Of a DNA stretch of 53,672 nucleotides, positions 17,715 to 26,639 are shown in pieces (position 1 is the stretch's first letter; every line of letters begins with the position of its first letter). Origin of the DNA: Alphaproteobacteria bacterium (GTDB taxonomy: Bacteria; Pseudomonadota; Alphaproteobacteria; Rhodobacterales; Rhodobacteraceae). The position numbers and the translations under genes are program-made. The stretch is taken from the NCBI GenBank assembly GCA_009908505.1, contig JAAAPD010000031.1:1-53672 (forward strand), read 5' to 3'. The notes below the pieces were generated by a model, which saw only the letters and a list, made by a program, of their open reading frames with translations, did not search any database and was not told the origin of the DNA.

Positions 17715-19007
17715 CTATACCTCTTCCGTGCCGCACCAATCGGCGATGAACAGGGCGGTGGCCTTGGTGACGCGTCGCATGCTGTCCAGTTCGACCCTTT
17801 CGTTGAACCCGTGGATGGCCTCTGCGCGGGGGCCATAGACCAGCGCGGGGGTATCGGCATAGAGCCCGAAGAATCGCGCATCGGTGGTGGCGGTGATCGC
17901 CTCGTGTTCCAGCGCCTCGCCGGTGATGCCGCGATGCGCCCGTTCCAGCGCCGAGATCGCATCGGCGGCGCGGGCCGACCCGTCCTGGGACAGCGCGTAT
18001 CCCTCGGCGTGGAAGCCGTGATAGACGATCTCGGGCAGGGAGTCGCGCAAGAAGGCGTTTTCGCGGGCGGCTCGCGTGATCACCTGTTCGATCTCGGCCT
18101 TGGCCGCGTCGACTGACTGGCCGGGAAACACGCCCATGCGCACATCGAAAACGCACCAGGCTGGCACCGAACTTGTCCAGTCGCCGCCCTCGATCCGGCC
18201 GATATTCAGGTTCAGGGCATGGTCCATATGGGCATAGTCCGCCGGGCGGTTCTCGGCGGCGTTCCAGCGGTGTTCCATCTCGTGCAGCGCGGTGATCAGC
18301 GGGATCGCCGCTTCGATCGCGTTGGACCCGGTGCCGGCATAGGCAACATGGGTCGGAAGCCCTTTAAGATGCACCCGGAACCAGACCACACCCAGCTGCG
18401 CCGTGACCAGATGTTCGGCAAAGGGTTCGGGGATCAGCGCCGCATCGGCGCGATAGCCGCGCGCCAGGCAGGCCAGCGCGCCGTTGCCGGTGCATTCCTC
18501 TTCGACCACCGACTGAACGAACACGTCGGACGCCGGGGCCAAACCGCAGGCCGCCAGCGCATCCAGAGCGAACATATTCGTGGCCAGCCCCGCCTTCATG
18601 TCGCCGCCGCCGCGCCCATAGAGCCAGCCATCGGCGATGCGCGGTTCGAAGGGCGGGCTGTCCCACATGTCCAGCGGCCCGGCGGGCACCACGTCGATAT
18701 GACCGTTCAGGATCAACGACCGGCCCTTGCCCGTGCGGGCGCGATGCGTGCCCACCACGTTGACCGCGTCCTGGTAGGGGCCAAGCACGGGGGAAAAACC
18801 GGGCAGATGCCGGATCTCGTCGATGTCGATCTGCCAGCGATCGATGTCGTAGCCCCGCGTGGCCAGTTCGCCGGCCATGAAATCCTGGGCGGATTGTTCG
18901 TGGCCCCTGGTCGAGGGATGCGAGGTCAGCTCGGAAAGGAACGCGACCTGGCGGTCGAAGGCCGCGTCAACGGCAATGCTCAGGCGGGTGTGCAGATCAT
19001 CGGTCAT
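17715..19007 (-). CDS. ArgE/DapE-family M20 deacylase
   Basis: M20 metallopeptidase-type protein of 430 residues. The di-zinc motifs are NGHIDVVPAG (about 113), YGRGGGDMKAG (about 137), and VVEEECTGNGA (about 170), all typical of the ArgE/DapE/acetylornithine deacetylase group. Members remove acyl groups from amino acids or cleave short amides. It is the second M20 enzyme of the operon and belongs to a different subfamily from the M20D protein, so the operon may handle more than one amide. The ATG at 19007 is preferred; a TTG four codons upstream would overlap the CoA-transferase stop. Confidence 0.82.
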   Translation of the reverse strand: MTDDLHTRLSIAVDAAFDRQVAFLSELTSHPSTRGHEQSAQDFMAGELATRGYDIDRWQIDIDEIRHLPGFSPVLGPYQDAVNVVGTHRARTGKGRSLILNGHIDVVPAGPLDMWDSPPFEPRIADGWLYGRGGGDMKAGLATNMFALDALAACGLAPASDVFVQSVVEEECTGNGALACLARGYRADAALIPEPFAEHLVTAQLGVVWFRVHLKGLPTHVAYAGTGSNAIEAAIPLITALHEMEHRWNAAENRPADYAHMDHALNLNIGRIEGGDWTSSVPAWCVFDVRMGVFPGQSVDAAKAEIEQVITRAARENAFLRDSLPEIVYHGFHAEGYALSQDGSARAADAISALERAHRGITGEALEHEAITATTDARFFGLYADTPALVYGPRAEAIHGFNERVELDSMRRVTKATALFIADWCGTEEV

Positions 19008-19015
19008 GTGGCGCT

Positions 19016-19648
19016 TCAAAAGGTCGGCAGGGGCGTATCGGGCAGGGCCAGCGGGGCGTCGGTGGCCTCGGCCACGTCGGTCGCGCTGATCCCGTCGGCG
19101 GTTTCGACCAGGGCGAAACCGTCCCCGGTCACGTCGATCACCGCCAAGTCGGTGAATATCCGCGCCACGCAGCCCCCCGCGGTCAGGGGCAGGGCGCAGG
19201 CCTGTTTCAGCTTGGGGTTACCGGCGCGATCGCAATGGGTCGTCAGAACCACCACGCGCCGCGCCTTCTGGGCCAGCTCGATCCCGCCGCCCGCGCCAGG
19301 GCTGAACTTGCCCGGGATCTTCCAGTTGGCCAGGTCGCCGGTGGCGCTGACTTCGAAGGCGCCCAGCATGGTCAGGTCCAGCCGCCCGGAGCGGACGATG
19401 GCAAAGCTGGTGGCGCTGTCGAAACAGGCCGATCCCGGCACGGTCGATACATAGGCCCCGCCCGCGTCGATCAGGTTGCGGTCGGCGCTGTCATGGCCGC
19501 GGGTCGGGCCGATTCCCGACAGGCCGTTCTCGGTATGCAGGCAGACCGGGAAATCGGCCGACAGGTGGTTGACCACCCGGGTCGGCAGGCCGATCCCCAG
19601 ATTGACCACCATGCCCGGCGCGATCTCGCGCGCGGCGCGAGCCACCAT
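19016..19648 (-). CDS. 3-oxoacid CoA-transferase subunit B
   Basis: Beta subunit of a family I CoA-transferase (SCOT/AtoA/PcaJ/ScoB type), 210 residues from the ATG at 19648. A TTG at 19669 would add seven residues and overlap the subunit A gene by a few codons; family members often begin in that position. The glycine-rich NLGIGLPT loop and the catalytic glutamate (E40) in HTENGLSGIGP are clear. The enzyme forms a glutamyl-CoA thioester and moves CoA, usually from succinyl-CoA, to a 3-oxoacid. Together with the thiolase it suggests a 3-oxoacid intermediate. Confidence 0.87.
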   Translation of the reverse strand: MVARAAREIAPGMVVNLGIGLPTRVVNHLSADFPVCLHTENGLSGIGPTRGHDSADRNLIDAGGAYVSTVPGSACFDSATSFAIVRSGRLDLTMLGAFEVSATGDLANWKIPGKFSPGAGGGIELAQKARRVVVLTTHCDRAGNPKLKQACALPLTAGGCVARIFTDLAVIDVTGDGFALVETADGISATDVAEATDAPLALPDTPLPTF

Positions 19649-19655
19649 GCGGTCT

Positions 19656-20348
19656 CTAGCGTCGGACAACGGCGTATTCCTCTGACAGGTCCCCCAGTGC
19701 CACGACGTGATCGACGAAGACGCCGGGGGTATGCACCTCGTTCGCGCCCAGCCCGCCCAGTGGCAGCACGGTTTCCACCTCGGCGATGACGCAGGTCGCG
19801 GCCATGGCCATGAGCGGGTTGAAATTTTGTGCCGTCGCCACATAGGCAAGGTTGCCGAAGGGATCGGCGCGATCGGCATGGATCAGCGCCGAGTCTGCGC
19901 GCAGGGCCGGTTCCACCAGCCACGGCTTGCCGCCCATCTCGACCACTTGCTTGCCCTGCGCCAGTTCGGTGTCGATGCCGATATCGCTGAGCACGGCGCC
20001 CAGCCCCGCACCGCCGGCGCGGATGCGTTCGGCCAGGATGCCCTGGGCGTTGAACTCGACCGTAAGCGCACCGCTATTCATCAAGCCGATCGCGTGGCTG
20101 TTCAGCCCCAGATGGGTGGTGATCAATCGCGCGACCTGCCCCGATTGCAGCAGGTGGTCGATGCCCATGCCCGGTTCGTTCGCGTCGTTCTTGACCAGAG
20201 TGAGGTCCCGCGCGCCATGGTCGACCAGCGCATGGATCAACGTCATCGGCGTGCCCGGCACGCCGAAGCCGCCAACCATCACCGTGTCGCCATCCTTGAT
20301 CTCGGCGATGGCCTCTTCGATGGCCCGGGTCTTGTCGGGCAGTCTCAT
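19656..20348 (-). CDS. 3-oxoacid CoA-transferase subunit A
   Basis: Alpha subunit of the same CoA-transferase, 230 residues. It has the VGGFGVPGTP motif near the N-terminus, NDANEPGMGIDHLL, GGKPWLVEPALRADSALIHADRAD as in AtoD/ScoA, and a typical end. Its ATG overlaps the stop of the aminotransferase gene by four bases, and its own stop overlaps the likely start region of subunit B, so the three proteins are translationally coupled. The 3-oxoacid is unidentified; acetoacetate, 3-oxoadipate and branched analogues are all used by relatives. Confidence 0.88.
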   Translation of the reverse strand: MRLPDKTRAIEEAIAEIKDGDTVMVGGFGVPGTPMTLIHALVDHGARDLTLVKNDANEPGMGIDHLLQSGQVARLITTHLGLNSHAIGLMNSGALTVEFNAQGILAERIRAGGAGLGAVLSDIGIDTELAQGKQVVEMGGKPWLVEPALRADSALIHADRADPFGNLAYVATAQNFNPLMAMAATCVIAEVETVLPLGGLGANEVHTPGVFVDHVVALGDLSEEYAVVRR

Positions 20349-21697
20349 GCGGCGCGCTCCACCGGCAAGCCGACCTCTTGCGCGAACGCGTCCAGCGCAT
20401 CGCGCAGGATCGTCATCATCTCGCCGATCTGGGGCCGGGTGATGATGAACGGCGGGGCGACCAGGAAATGATCGCCCGATGTGCCGCCGCGCGTGCGGCG
20501 CGAATAGATGATCAGACCGCGTTGATAGGCCAGTTCGACCAGCCGGTCATGGGCATTCAGGGCCGGGTCCAGTGGCGCCATCGTGGCGCGGTTGGCCACG
20601 AATTCGAAGGCGGTCAGCAGACCCTTGCCGCGGACGTCCCCGATGAAGGGATAGCGGTCCATGAGCGCGCGCAACTCGCCCATCAGTACGTTCCCCATGC
20701 GGGCGGCGTTGCCGATCAGGTCCTGTTCTTCCAGCTCCTCCAGGACGGCCAGTCCGGCGGAACAGGCCAGCGGGTTTCCCGCATAGGTGAACCCGTGCAG
20801 GAACCCGCCCGCGTCCAGCACCGGTTCGACCAGCTGCGCCCCGGCGACGATGGCCCCAAGCGGCGCATAACCCGCACCGAATCCCTTGGAAAGCGCCACG
20901 ATATCCGGTGTGACGCCCCAATGCTCCGAGGCCAGAAAGCGCCCGGTCCGGCCAGCGCCGGACATGACCTCGTCATGGATAAGCAGCACGCCGAATTCGT
21001 CGCAGATCTCGCGCACGCGGGAGTAATAGCTGTCGGGCGCGACCAGCGCGCCGGTCGAGGCCCCGCCGACAGGCTCCATCAAGAAGGCCAGCACCGTGTC
21101 GGGCCCCTCGGCAAGGATCTTGTCACGCAGCAGGTCGGCGTATTTCAGGCCGCGCTGTTCCTCGGTCAGGTTGTCCCGATCCAGGTAGGTCATTGGCGCG
21201 GCGATCTTGGGCATCCCTTCCAACATCGGCGCGAAGGGGTCGCGAAGAGGGGCGTAGCCGGTCAGGTCCAACGCCCCGAAAGTGCAGCCGTGATAGGACG
21301 GAAACCGCGAGATGACTTTGTGGCGCGCCGCCTGTCCCTGGGTCAGAGCGTATTGCCGGGCCAGTTTCACCGCGCTTTCCACCGCCTCGGACCCGCCCGA
21401 GACGAAGAACACGCGGTCCAGCCCCTCGGGGGTCATCCGCACCGTCATGGCGGCCAGGTCTTCGGAGGGATGGGTGCGGAAATGCAGCCGGTAGCCGAAA
21501 GTGGCCCGATCCATCTGGGCCTTCATCTTGGCCAGCACACGTGGGTTGGAATGGCCGATATTGGACACCATCGCGCCCGAGGACCCGTCGATATAGCGCT
21601 TGCCGGCCTCGTCGAACAGGTAGATCCCCTCGCCCCGGTCCAGAAAGGGCCGCGGATTGCGGGACTGGTAGAACAGGTAGGAGGGGGCGTCGGTCAC
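20345..21697 (-). CDS. class III aminotransferase (probable beta- or omega-amino acid)
   Basis: Fold-type I PLP aminotransferase of 450 residues in the class III family (omega-transaminases, beta-transaminases, ornithine/GABA types). The cofactor site is complete: [34 protein letters not shown] with the pyridine-N Asp242, and the Schiff-base lysine K271 in ALSKGFGAG. Class III enzymes act on amines distant from the carboxylate. Being sandwiched between an amino acid importer and a 3-oxoacid CoA-transferase favours a beta-amino acid, whose transamination gives a 3-oxoacid directly. A terminal amine would give an aldehyde and need a dehydrogenase, and none is present. It overlaps the upstream ABC gene by four bases. 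Confidence 0.86.
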   Translation of the reverse strand: MTDAPSYLFYQSRNPRPFLDRGEGIYLFDEAGKRYIDGSSGAMVSNIGHSNPRVLAKMKAQMDRATFGYRLHFRTHPSEDLAAMTVRMTPEGLDRVFFVSGGSEAVESAVKLARQYALTQGQAARHKVISRFPSYHGCTFGALDLTGYAPLRDPFAPMLEGMPKIAAPMTYLDRDNLTEEQRGLKYADLLRDKILAEGPDTVLAFLMEPVGGASTGALVAPDSYYSRVREICDEFGVLLIHDEVMSGAGRTGRFLASEHWGVTPDIVALSKGFGAGYAPLGAIVAGAQLVEPVLDAGGFLHGFTYAGNPLACSAGLAVLEELEEQDLIGNAARMGNVLMGELRALMDRYPFIGDVRGKGLLTAFEFVANRATMAPLDPALNAHDRLVELAYQRGLIIYSRRTRGGTSGDHFLVAPPFIITRPQIGEMMTILRDALDAFAQEVGLPVERAA

Positions 21698-22464
21698 GCG
21701 GCACCTGCCAGATGTTTGCGCAGGAATTCGCGGGTGCGTTCCTTGGTCGGATTCTTGAAGACGACGCTGGGCGGGCCTTCCTCGACCACGACGCCCTGGT
21801 CCATGAACAGCACGCGGTCGCAGACCGAAGCGGCGAAATCCATCTCGTGAGTGACGATGATCATGGTCATGTGTTCCTCGGCCAGCTTCTTCATGACCAG
21901 ATTGACCTCGTCCACCAGTTCGGGGTCGAGCGCCGAGGTCGCCTCGTCGAAGAGCATCAGCTTGGGTTCCATCGCCAGCGCGCGGGCGATGGCCACGCGC
22001 TGTTTCTGGCCCCCCGACAGACGCGAGGGGTAATAGTCGATCCGGTCCAGCATCCCGACCTTGTCGAGCTGTTCTTCGGCCAGCTTGTCCGCCTCGGCCT
22101 TGGACAGCCGCTTGAGCAGCATCGGCGCCATGGTGACGTTTTCCCGCGCGGTCATGTGCGGGAACAGGTTGAAGTGCTGGAACACCATTCCGACATGCTG
22201 GCGCATCTCGTTGATGTGCTTTTCATACTGGCGATGCGGCAGGGACTTGTTGACCTGCACGCCATCCAGCCAGACCTCGCCCCCGGTCAGCGGATCGAGG
22301 TCGTTGATAGCCCTGAGCAGGGTGGACTTGCCCGATCCCGAGGGGCCGATGATGGCGACGATCTGGCCGCGTTCCACGTTCAGGCTGATATCCTTGAGAA
22401 CCTCCAGCGATCCATAGGATTTCTGGGCGTAGCGGATTTCGACGAAATGGTCCTGGTCGCTCAT
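21694..22464 (-). CDS. polar amino acid ABC transporter, ATP-binding protein
   Basis: ATPase of the GlnQ/HisP family, 256 residues. Walker A is GPSGSGKST (about 39), the Q-loop reads [16 protein letters not shown], the signature is [15 protein letters not shown], and Walker B is [16 protein letters not shown], followed by the switch His in VTHEMDFA. It energises uptake with the two permeases upstream. It is 15 bases from permease 1 and overlaps the aminotransferase gene, tying transport to catabolism. Confidence 0.95.
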   Translation of the reverse strand: MSDQDHFVEIRYAQKSYGSLEVLKDISLNVERGQIVAIIGPSGSGKSTLLRAINDLDPLTGGEVWLDGVQVNKSLPHRQYEKHINEMRQHVGMVFQHFNLFPHMTARENVTMAPMLLKRLSKAEADKLAEEQLDKVGMLDRIDYYPSRLSGGQKQRVAIARALAMEPKLMLFDEATSALDPELVDEVNLVMKKLAEEHMTMIIVTHEMDFAASVCDRVLFMDQGVVVEEGPPSVVFKNPTKERTREFLRKHLAGAA

Positions 22465-22479
22465 GGTCGGTCTCCTGGA

Positions 22480-23136
22480 TCAGCGAGAGATGGAGATGCG
22501 GCGTTCGATACGGCGCTGCACCCATTCCATGCAGAGATTGATGGCGTAGTAGAACATCGCGGCCACGAGGTAGAACTCGAAGGGGCGATAGGTGGCGCCG
22601 ATGGCGCGCTGGGCGGACAGCGTCAGTTCGCTGACGCCGATCACCGACACAAGGGCGCTGTCCTTGAGCAGGGCGATCATGTTGTTGCCGATGGGAGGGA
22701 TCACGTCGCGCACGGCCTGCGGGATCACCACCTTGCGCAGGGCCTGGCCGCGCGACAGGCCGACGGTGCGGGCGGCTTCCATCTGACCCTTGTCCACAGA
22801 CAGGATCGCGGTCTGGATCAACTCGGAATTATAGACGGCGAAATGCAGCCCCAGCCCGATGATGCCGGCCACGAAGGCTGGCAGGTCGATGCCGATCTGC
22901 ACCAGCCCGAAATAGATCAGGAACAGTTGCAACAGCAGCGGCGTGCCCATGAAGACCCATTCGATCAAGCGGAATGGCTGGCGGATGATCCAGGGCGTGT
23001 AAAGCGCGATCACCGCGAAGATGATGCCGCCGAAGAAGCTGAGCAACGCGGCGGCCAGCGCGATGCCGATGGTCCAGGCGCAGCCCAGAAGTATGATGTC
23101 CAGGTGGCCGGGAACAACCGTGAAATCGAGGCCCAT
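22480..23136 (-). CDS. polar amino acid ABC transporter permease 1
   Basis: Inner-membrane permease of 218 residues of the HisM/GlnP family, with about five helices. The ATPase-coupling EAA-like loop reads EAARTVGLSRGQALRKVVIPQA near residue 125. The C-terminus RRIERRIS is basic. The start at 23136 is preceded by GGGAGAGACACGTC; the longer frame would overlap permease 2. It works with the second permease as a heterodimer. Confidence 0.92.
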   Translation of the reverse strand: MGLDFTVVPGHLDIILLGCAWTIGIALAAALLSFFGGIIFAVIALYTPWIIRQPFRLIEWVFMGTPLLLQLFLIYFGLVQIGIDLPAFVAGIIGLGLHFAVYNSELIQTAILSVDKGQMEAARTVGLSRGQALRKVVIPQAVRDVIPPIGNNMIALLKDSALVSVIGVSELTLSAQRAIGATYRPFEFYLVAAMFYYAINLCMEWVQRRIERRISISR

Positions 23137-23152
23137 GACGTGTCTCTCCCGC

Positions 23153-23800
23153 TCAGGTGATCTGTACCCTGCGATCCAGCCAGGCCACGGCGCGGCCGGT
23201 CGCATAGATGATGATCATGTAAAGAACCCCCGCCAGCAGGAACATCTCGAAGGGCTTGTAGGTGGATCCGATATAGCGTTGGGCGGTATAGGTCAGTTCG
23301 ACGACGGAAATCGCCGCGACCAGCGCGGTGGCCTTGATCAGCATGTTCAGGTTGACGCCCAGCGGGCGCACCATCAGCCGCGCGGCCTGGGGCAGGACGA
23401 TCTTGTACGTGGCCTGCCATTGGCTCAGCCCCAGGGTGCGGGCGGCCTCGCGCTGGCCCTTGTCGATCGAGATGATAGCGCCGCGGATTGTCTCAGTCAT
23501 GTAAGCGCCGGCATTGATGCCCAGCCCGATCACGCCGGCCTCGAACGCATCCAGCTGGATGCCGATCTGCGGGCCGCCGAAATACAGGATGAACAGTTGG
23601 ATCAGCGCGGGCGTGCCGCGGAACAGGCTGACATAGGCCGCGCCGACGAAGCGCAGAAGCGCGAAACGCGACAGCCGGGCCGAGGCCCCCAGCGCCCCCA
23701 TGCTCAAACCCAGAAGCGCGGTCAGAACGGATAGCTGGATCGTCGTCCAGGCCGCGGTCAGGAAGAACGGATAGACCCGCATCATCAGGTCGATGTCCAT
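23153..23800 (-). CDS. polar amino acid ABC transporter permease 2
   Basis: Companion permease of 215 residues in the same family, with the coupling loop EAARTLGLSQWQATYKIVLPQA and an N-terminal membrane segment PFFLTAAWTTIQLSVLTALLG. The ATG at 23800 has a GGGGG-rich upstream site. It sits between the terminator-like hairpin after the binding-protein gene and permease 1, with 16 bases to the latter. Confidence 0.92.
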   Translation of the reverse strand: MDIDLMMRVYPFFLTAAWTTIQLSVLTALLGLSMGALGASARLSRFALLRFVGAAYVSLFRGTPALIQLFILYFGGPQIGIQLDAFEAGVIGLGINAGAYMTETIRGAIISIDKGQREAARTLGLSQWQATYKIVLPQAARLMVRPLGVNLNMLIKATALVAAISVVELTYTAQRYIGSTYKPFEMFLLAGVLYMIIIYATGRAVAWLDRRVQIT

Positions 23801-23910
23801 GTCACGCCCCCTTGGATGGTCTGCCGGGCCGGGCCTGTCCTGCCGGCGCCCGTGAAAACGCACTCACCCGGTTCCGGTCCGGCATGCGGTTGCCGGGCCG
23901 GGCAGGTGGG

Positions 23911-23940
23911 AAAAGCCCCCGCCGCGCAGGCGCTGGGGGC
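23911..23940 (-). terminator. hairpin between binding-protein and permease genes
   Basis: On the minus strand GCCCCC, with a GCGC inner stem, then GGGGGC and TTTT lies just after the binding-protein stop. Partial terminators here are common in ABC importer operons and raise the ratio of binding protein to membrane components. Strength was not computed. Confidence 0.65.
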
Positions 23941-23948
23941 CGACACGA

Positions 23949-24725
23949 TCAGCGGATGTCGTCGCCGATCCATTCCTCGGCGATGGCCAGGTAGGTGCCG
24001 TCTTCCATCATGGAGTCCAGCGCCTCCTGCATGGCGGCGGCCAGTTCCGGGTTGCCTTCGCGAATCGCGATCCCGGCACCGAAGGGGTCGGTGGTGGGGT
24101 CGGCGAACATCTCGTAGTCCTGCCCCTTCTCGGTCATGGCGAGGATCGCGGCGATGGAGTCGTTGACGATGGCATCGACCCGGCCGTTCTCAAGCTCCAG
24201 CAGCAGTTCGGGCAGGCCCTTGTAGGTGTTGATGTCGTAACCGCGTTCGCGCGCCCATTCCTCGTGTGTCTCGCCCAGGGTCAGGCCGACCTTGACGTCC
24301 TCCAGGTCGTCCAGGCTTTCGATGCCGGACCCGGGGTTGGTGAAGATGGCGCGCTTGTCGGAATAGTAGGGGCCGACGAAATCGACCACTTCGTCACGCT
24401 CCTCGGTGATGGTCATGGACCCGACGATCGCATCGTACTTGTTGGCCAGCAGGCCGCCGATGATCCCGTCCCAGGCGGTGGTGACGATCTCGACTTCCAG
24501 GCCCATGCGCTCGGCGATCTCGGCGCCGATGGCCGGGTCGAAGCCCACCACCTCGTTCTGGTCGTTCACGAAGTTGAACGGCGGGTAGGCACCGGACATG
24601 GCGATGCGGATAACACCCTCTTCCTGGAGGGTCTCGAGCTCTTCGGCGGCGGCGCCGGTCAGCCCGGTCACGGCAAGGCCAGCGGCGACCAGGGTGGTCT
24701 TCAGGATCATACGGCGAGAATTCAT
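23949..24725 (-). CDS. amino acid ABC transporter substrate-binding protein
   Basis: Periplasmic family 3 solute-binding protein of 258 residues. The signal peptide runs to about residue 26 (ending GAAA-EEL). The mature chain starts with GVIRIAMSGAYPPFNFVND, GFDPAIGAEIAERMG and WDGIIGGLLANKYDAIVGSMTITEER, the typical polar amino acid fold. The ligand Arg expected in the hinge region is not present in its common form (SMTITEERDEVVDF has Arg), so the exact ligand cannot be read. It is the first gene of the operon, behind the 133-base divergent promoter shared with the LysR gene. Confidence 0.92.
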   Translation of the reverse strand: MNSRRMILKTTLVAAGLAVTGLTGAAAEELETLQEEGVIRIAMSGAYPPFNFVNDQNEVVGFDPAIGAEIAERMGLEVEIVTTAWDGIIGGLLANKYDAIVGSMTITEERDEVVDFVGPYYSDKRAIFTNPGSGIESLDDLEDVKVGLTLGETHEEWARERGYDINTYKGLPELLLELENGRVDAIVNDSIAAILAMTEKGQDYEMFADPTTDPFGAGIAIREGNPELAAAMQEALDSMMEDGTYLAIAEEWIGDDIR

Positions 24726-24826
24726 TGTGGTCTCCATGTTGGTTGGTCCGCGCGGGCCGGTCGCCCGCGCAAGAATAGGCGGGTTCGCCCCGCTCTGGAC
24801 AAAACCCTTGCATGTCGCCTGATATC

Positions 24827-24844
24827 GCGCAAATAAATATGCGC
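24827..24844. promoter_or_regulatory. candidate LysR operator
   Basis: The inverted repeat GCGCA, eight AT-rich bases, TGCGC ends 14 bases before the LysR-gene ATG, in the region shared with the transporter operon. Embedded T-N11-A spacing agrees with LysR-family sites. Role inferred from position only. Confidence 0.5.
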
Positions 24845-24858
24845 TACGTTCAATATAG

Positions 24859-25824
24859 ATGAAATCAATGAGCCTGCCGCAACATCAACGGTTTCCCTGG
24901 AACCTCGACTGGAACCTTCTGCGCACCTTCATGGTGGTGGTCGAACAACGCGGCATTTCCAAGGCGGCGGATTTCCTGGGGCTCAAGCAGCCCACGGTCT
25001 CGGCCGCGCTCAAACGGCTGGAACAGGCCACGGGCAAACAGCTGATCGTGCGCAAGCCAAACGAATTCCTGGTCACGCGGCCCGGCCAGGCGCTCTATTC
25101 CGAATGCGCCAAGATATTCGGATCGGTGTCGCAACTGCCCTCGCTTCTGGATGTCGACAACACCGAATTGCGCGGGCACCTGTCGATCGCGATCACCAGT
25201 TCCGTCGTGTCCGAGCATTTCGACGAGATCCTGAACCGGTTCTGTAGGACCCATCCGCAGGTCACCTATTCGTTTTCTGTCATCGAAAGCGAGGATGTCG
25301 TGACGATGATCGGCCAGAACCGGGCCAGTTTCGGCATTTGCCTGTTGTCGCGGGTGCCGCAGAACCTGGACACGGTAATCCTGTACCGGGAATTCTTCGG
25401 CCTTTACTGCGGCGCGCGCCATCCGCTGTTCACGGCCGAAACGATCGATCCTGCGGCGCTTCACGGGGAGCCGTTCGTCGCCTTCCAGACCGAGGCCGAG
25501 GGCGGTCCGCTGGAGGCGATCTCGCGGTTGCGGGCCCGCGCCGGGCTGGCCGACCAAGGGCGCGGGGTGTCCTCGAACCTGAACGAGATCCGCCGCATGA
25601 TCATGGCCAATGTCGGGATCGGTGCCTTGCCGTTGCACGTGGCGCGGCAGGACGTGGTCGCCGGCCGGCTGCGCCAGTTGCCGCCCTACCTGGACCTGCC
25701 CATGGTCGACATCTACCTGATCACCAATCCGGCCCGCCGCAAATCGGATGCCGAGGCGGCGTTTCTCGATAGCTGCACGGTCCGTCTGGCCGAAACCGAC
25801 CTGCAGGCGCGCACCTATAGCTGA
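24859..25824 (+). CDS. LysR-family regulator of the amino acid catabolic operon
   Basis: LysR-type regulator of 321 residues. The helix-turn-helix is at about residues 18-76 (WNLLRTFMVVVEQRGISKAADFLGLKQPTVSAALKRLE) and the effector domain begins near 105. It is transcribed divergently from the transporter/aminotransferase operon and is the only regulator next to it, so it probably senses the operon's substrate. An alternative ATG is three codons in. Its stop is 26 bases from the convergent znuB stop. Confidence 0.88.
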   Translation: MKSMSLPQHQRFPWNLDWNLLRTFMVVVEQRGISKAADFLGLKQPTVSAALKRLEQATGKQLIVRKPNEFLVTRPGQALYSECAKIFGSVSQLPSLLDVDNTELRGHLSIAITSSVVSEHFDEILNRFCRTHPQVTYSFSVIESEDVVTMIGQNRASFGICLLSRVPQNLDTVILYREFFGLYCGARHPLFTAETIDPAALHGEPFVAFQTEAEGGPLEAISRLRARAGLADQGRGVSSNLNEIRRMIMANVGIGALPLHVARQDVVAGRLRQLPPYLDLPMVDIYLITNPARRKSDAEAAFLDSCTVRLAETDLQARTYS

Positions 25825-25850
25825 CGCGCCCTGCCGCGCCGGTCCGGACG

Positions 25851-26639
25851 TCAGTCGCGCACGACTTGAAATAGTCCGGTCGCCAGGAACGCCAGCGCGG
25901 CGACACAGACGATGGACGGCCCCGCGGGCGTATCCAGCGCATAGGCAGATTGCAGGCCGACCAGCACGGACCCGCCGCCGATGGCCGCGGCGGCCAGCGC
26001 CATCTGCTCGGGCGTGCGCGAAAAGGGCCGGGCGGCGGCGGCCGGGATAATCAGCATGGCCGCGATCAGCAAGACGCCCACCACCTTGATGGCCACCGCG
26101 ACCGTGATGGCCAGGGCCAGTGTCAGGACAAGCTGTTCGCGCTTCGGGTCGATGCCGCTGGCATGGGCAAGCTCTGCGCTGATGGTCGAAGTCAGCAGCG
26201 CCGACCAGCGCCAGCCGATCAACCCTACGACCAGCGCCGCGCCGCCCCAGATCACCGCCAGGTCCCCGCGCGACACGGCCAGGATATCGCCGAACAGATA
26301 GGCCATGAGGTCGATGCGGATACCCGACAGGAACGAGACCGCGACCAGCCCGAAGGCCAGCGCCGAATGCGCAAGCACGCCAAGCAGCGTGTCCATTGCA
26401 TAGCCGCGCCCCGAAAGCACAGTCACCGTCAGCGCCATGGCCAGCGCAATGGCCACGGCACCTGCAAATATCGAGATTTGCAGCGCCAGCGCCAGCGCCA
26501 CGCCCAGGATCGCGGCATGGGCCGTCGCATCACCGAAATAGGCCATGCGCCGCCACACCACGAAACTGCCCAACGGGGCCGCCGCAAGGGCCACGCCGAC
26601 GCCAGCCAGCACGGCACGGGTCATGAAATCATCCAACAT
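25851..26639 (-). CDS. znuB: zinc ABC transporter permease ZnuB
   Basis: Integral membrane protein of 262 residues in the ABC-3 family. The hydrophobic profile suggests seven or eight helices, with typical segments VVWRRMAYFGDATAHAAILGVALAL and DPKREQLVLTLALAITVAVAIKVVGVLLIAAMLIIPAAAA. It forms the zinc channel with ZnuC and ZnuA. The start shares one base with the znuC stop (TAATG). The operon order is zur-znuC-znuB. Confidence 0.95.
   Translation of the reverse strand: MLDDFMTRAVLAGVGVALAAAPLGSFVVWRRMAYFGDATAHAAILGVALALALQISIFAGAVAIALAMALTVTVLSGRGYAMDTLLGVLAHSALAFGLVAVSFLSGIRIDLMAYLFGDILAVSRGDLAVIWGGAALVVGLIGWRWSALLTSTISAELAHASGIDPKREQLVLTLALAITVAVAIKVVGVLLIAAMLIIPAAAARPFSRTPEQMALAAAAIGGGSVLVGLQSAYALDTPAGPSIVCVAALAFLATGLFQVVRD

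Noticed and set aside
15365-19007. Peptidoglycan recycling or cell-wall role for the M20/racemase cluster.
   Set aside because: The coupling to amino acid import, transamination, CoA-transfer and thiolysis is better explained by amino acid catabolism.
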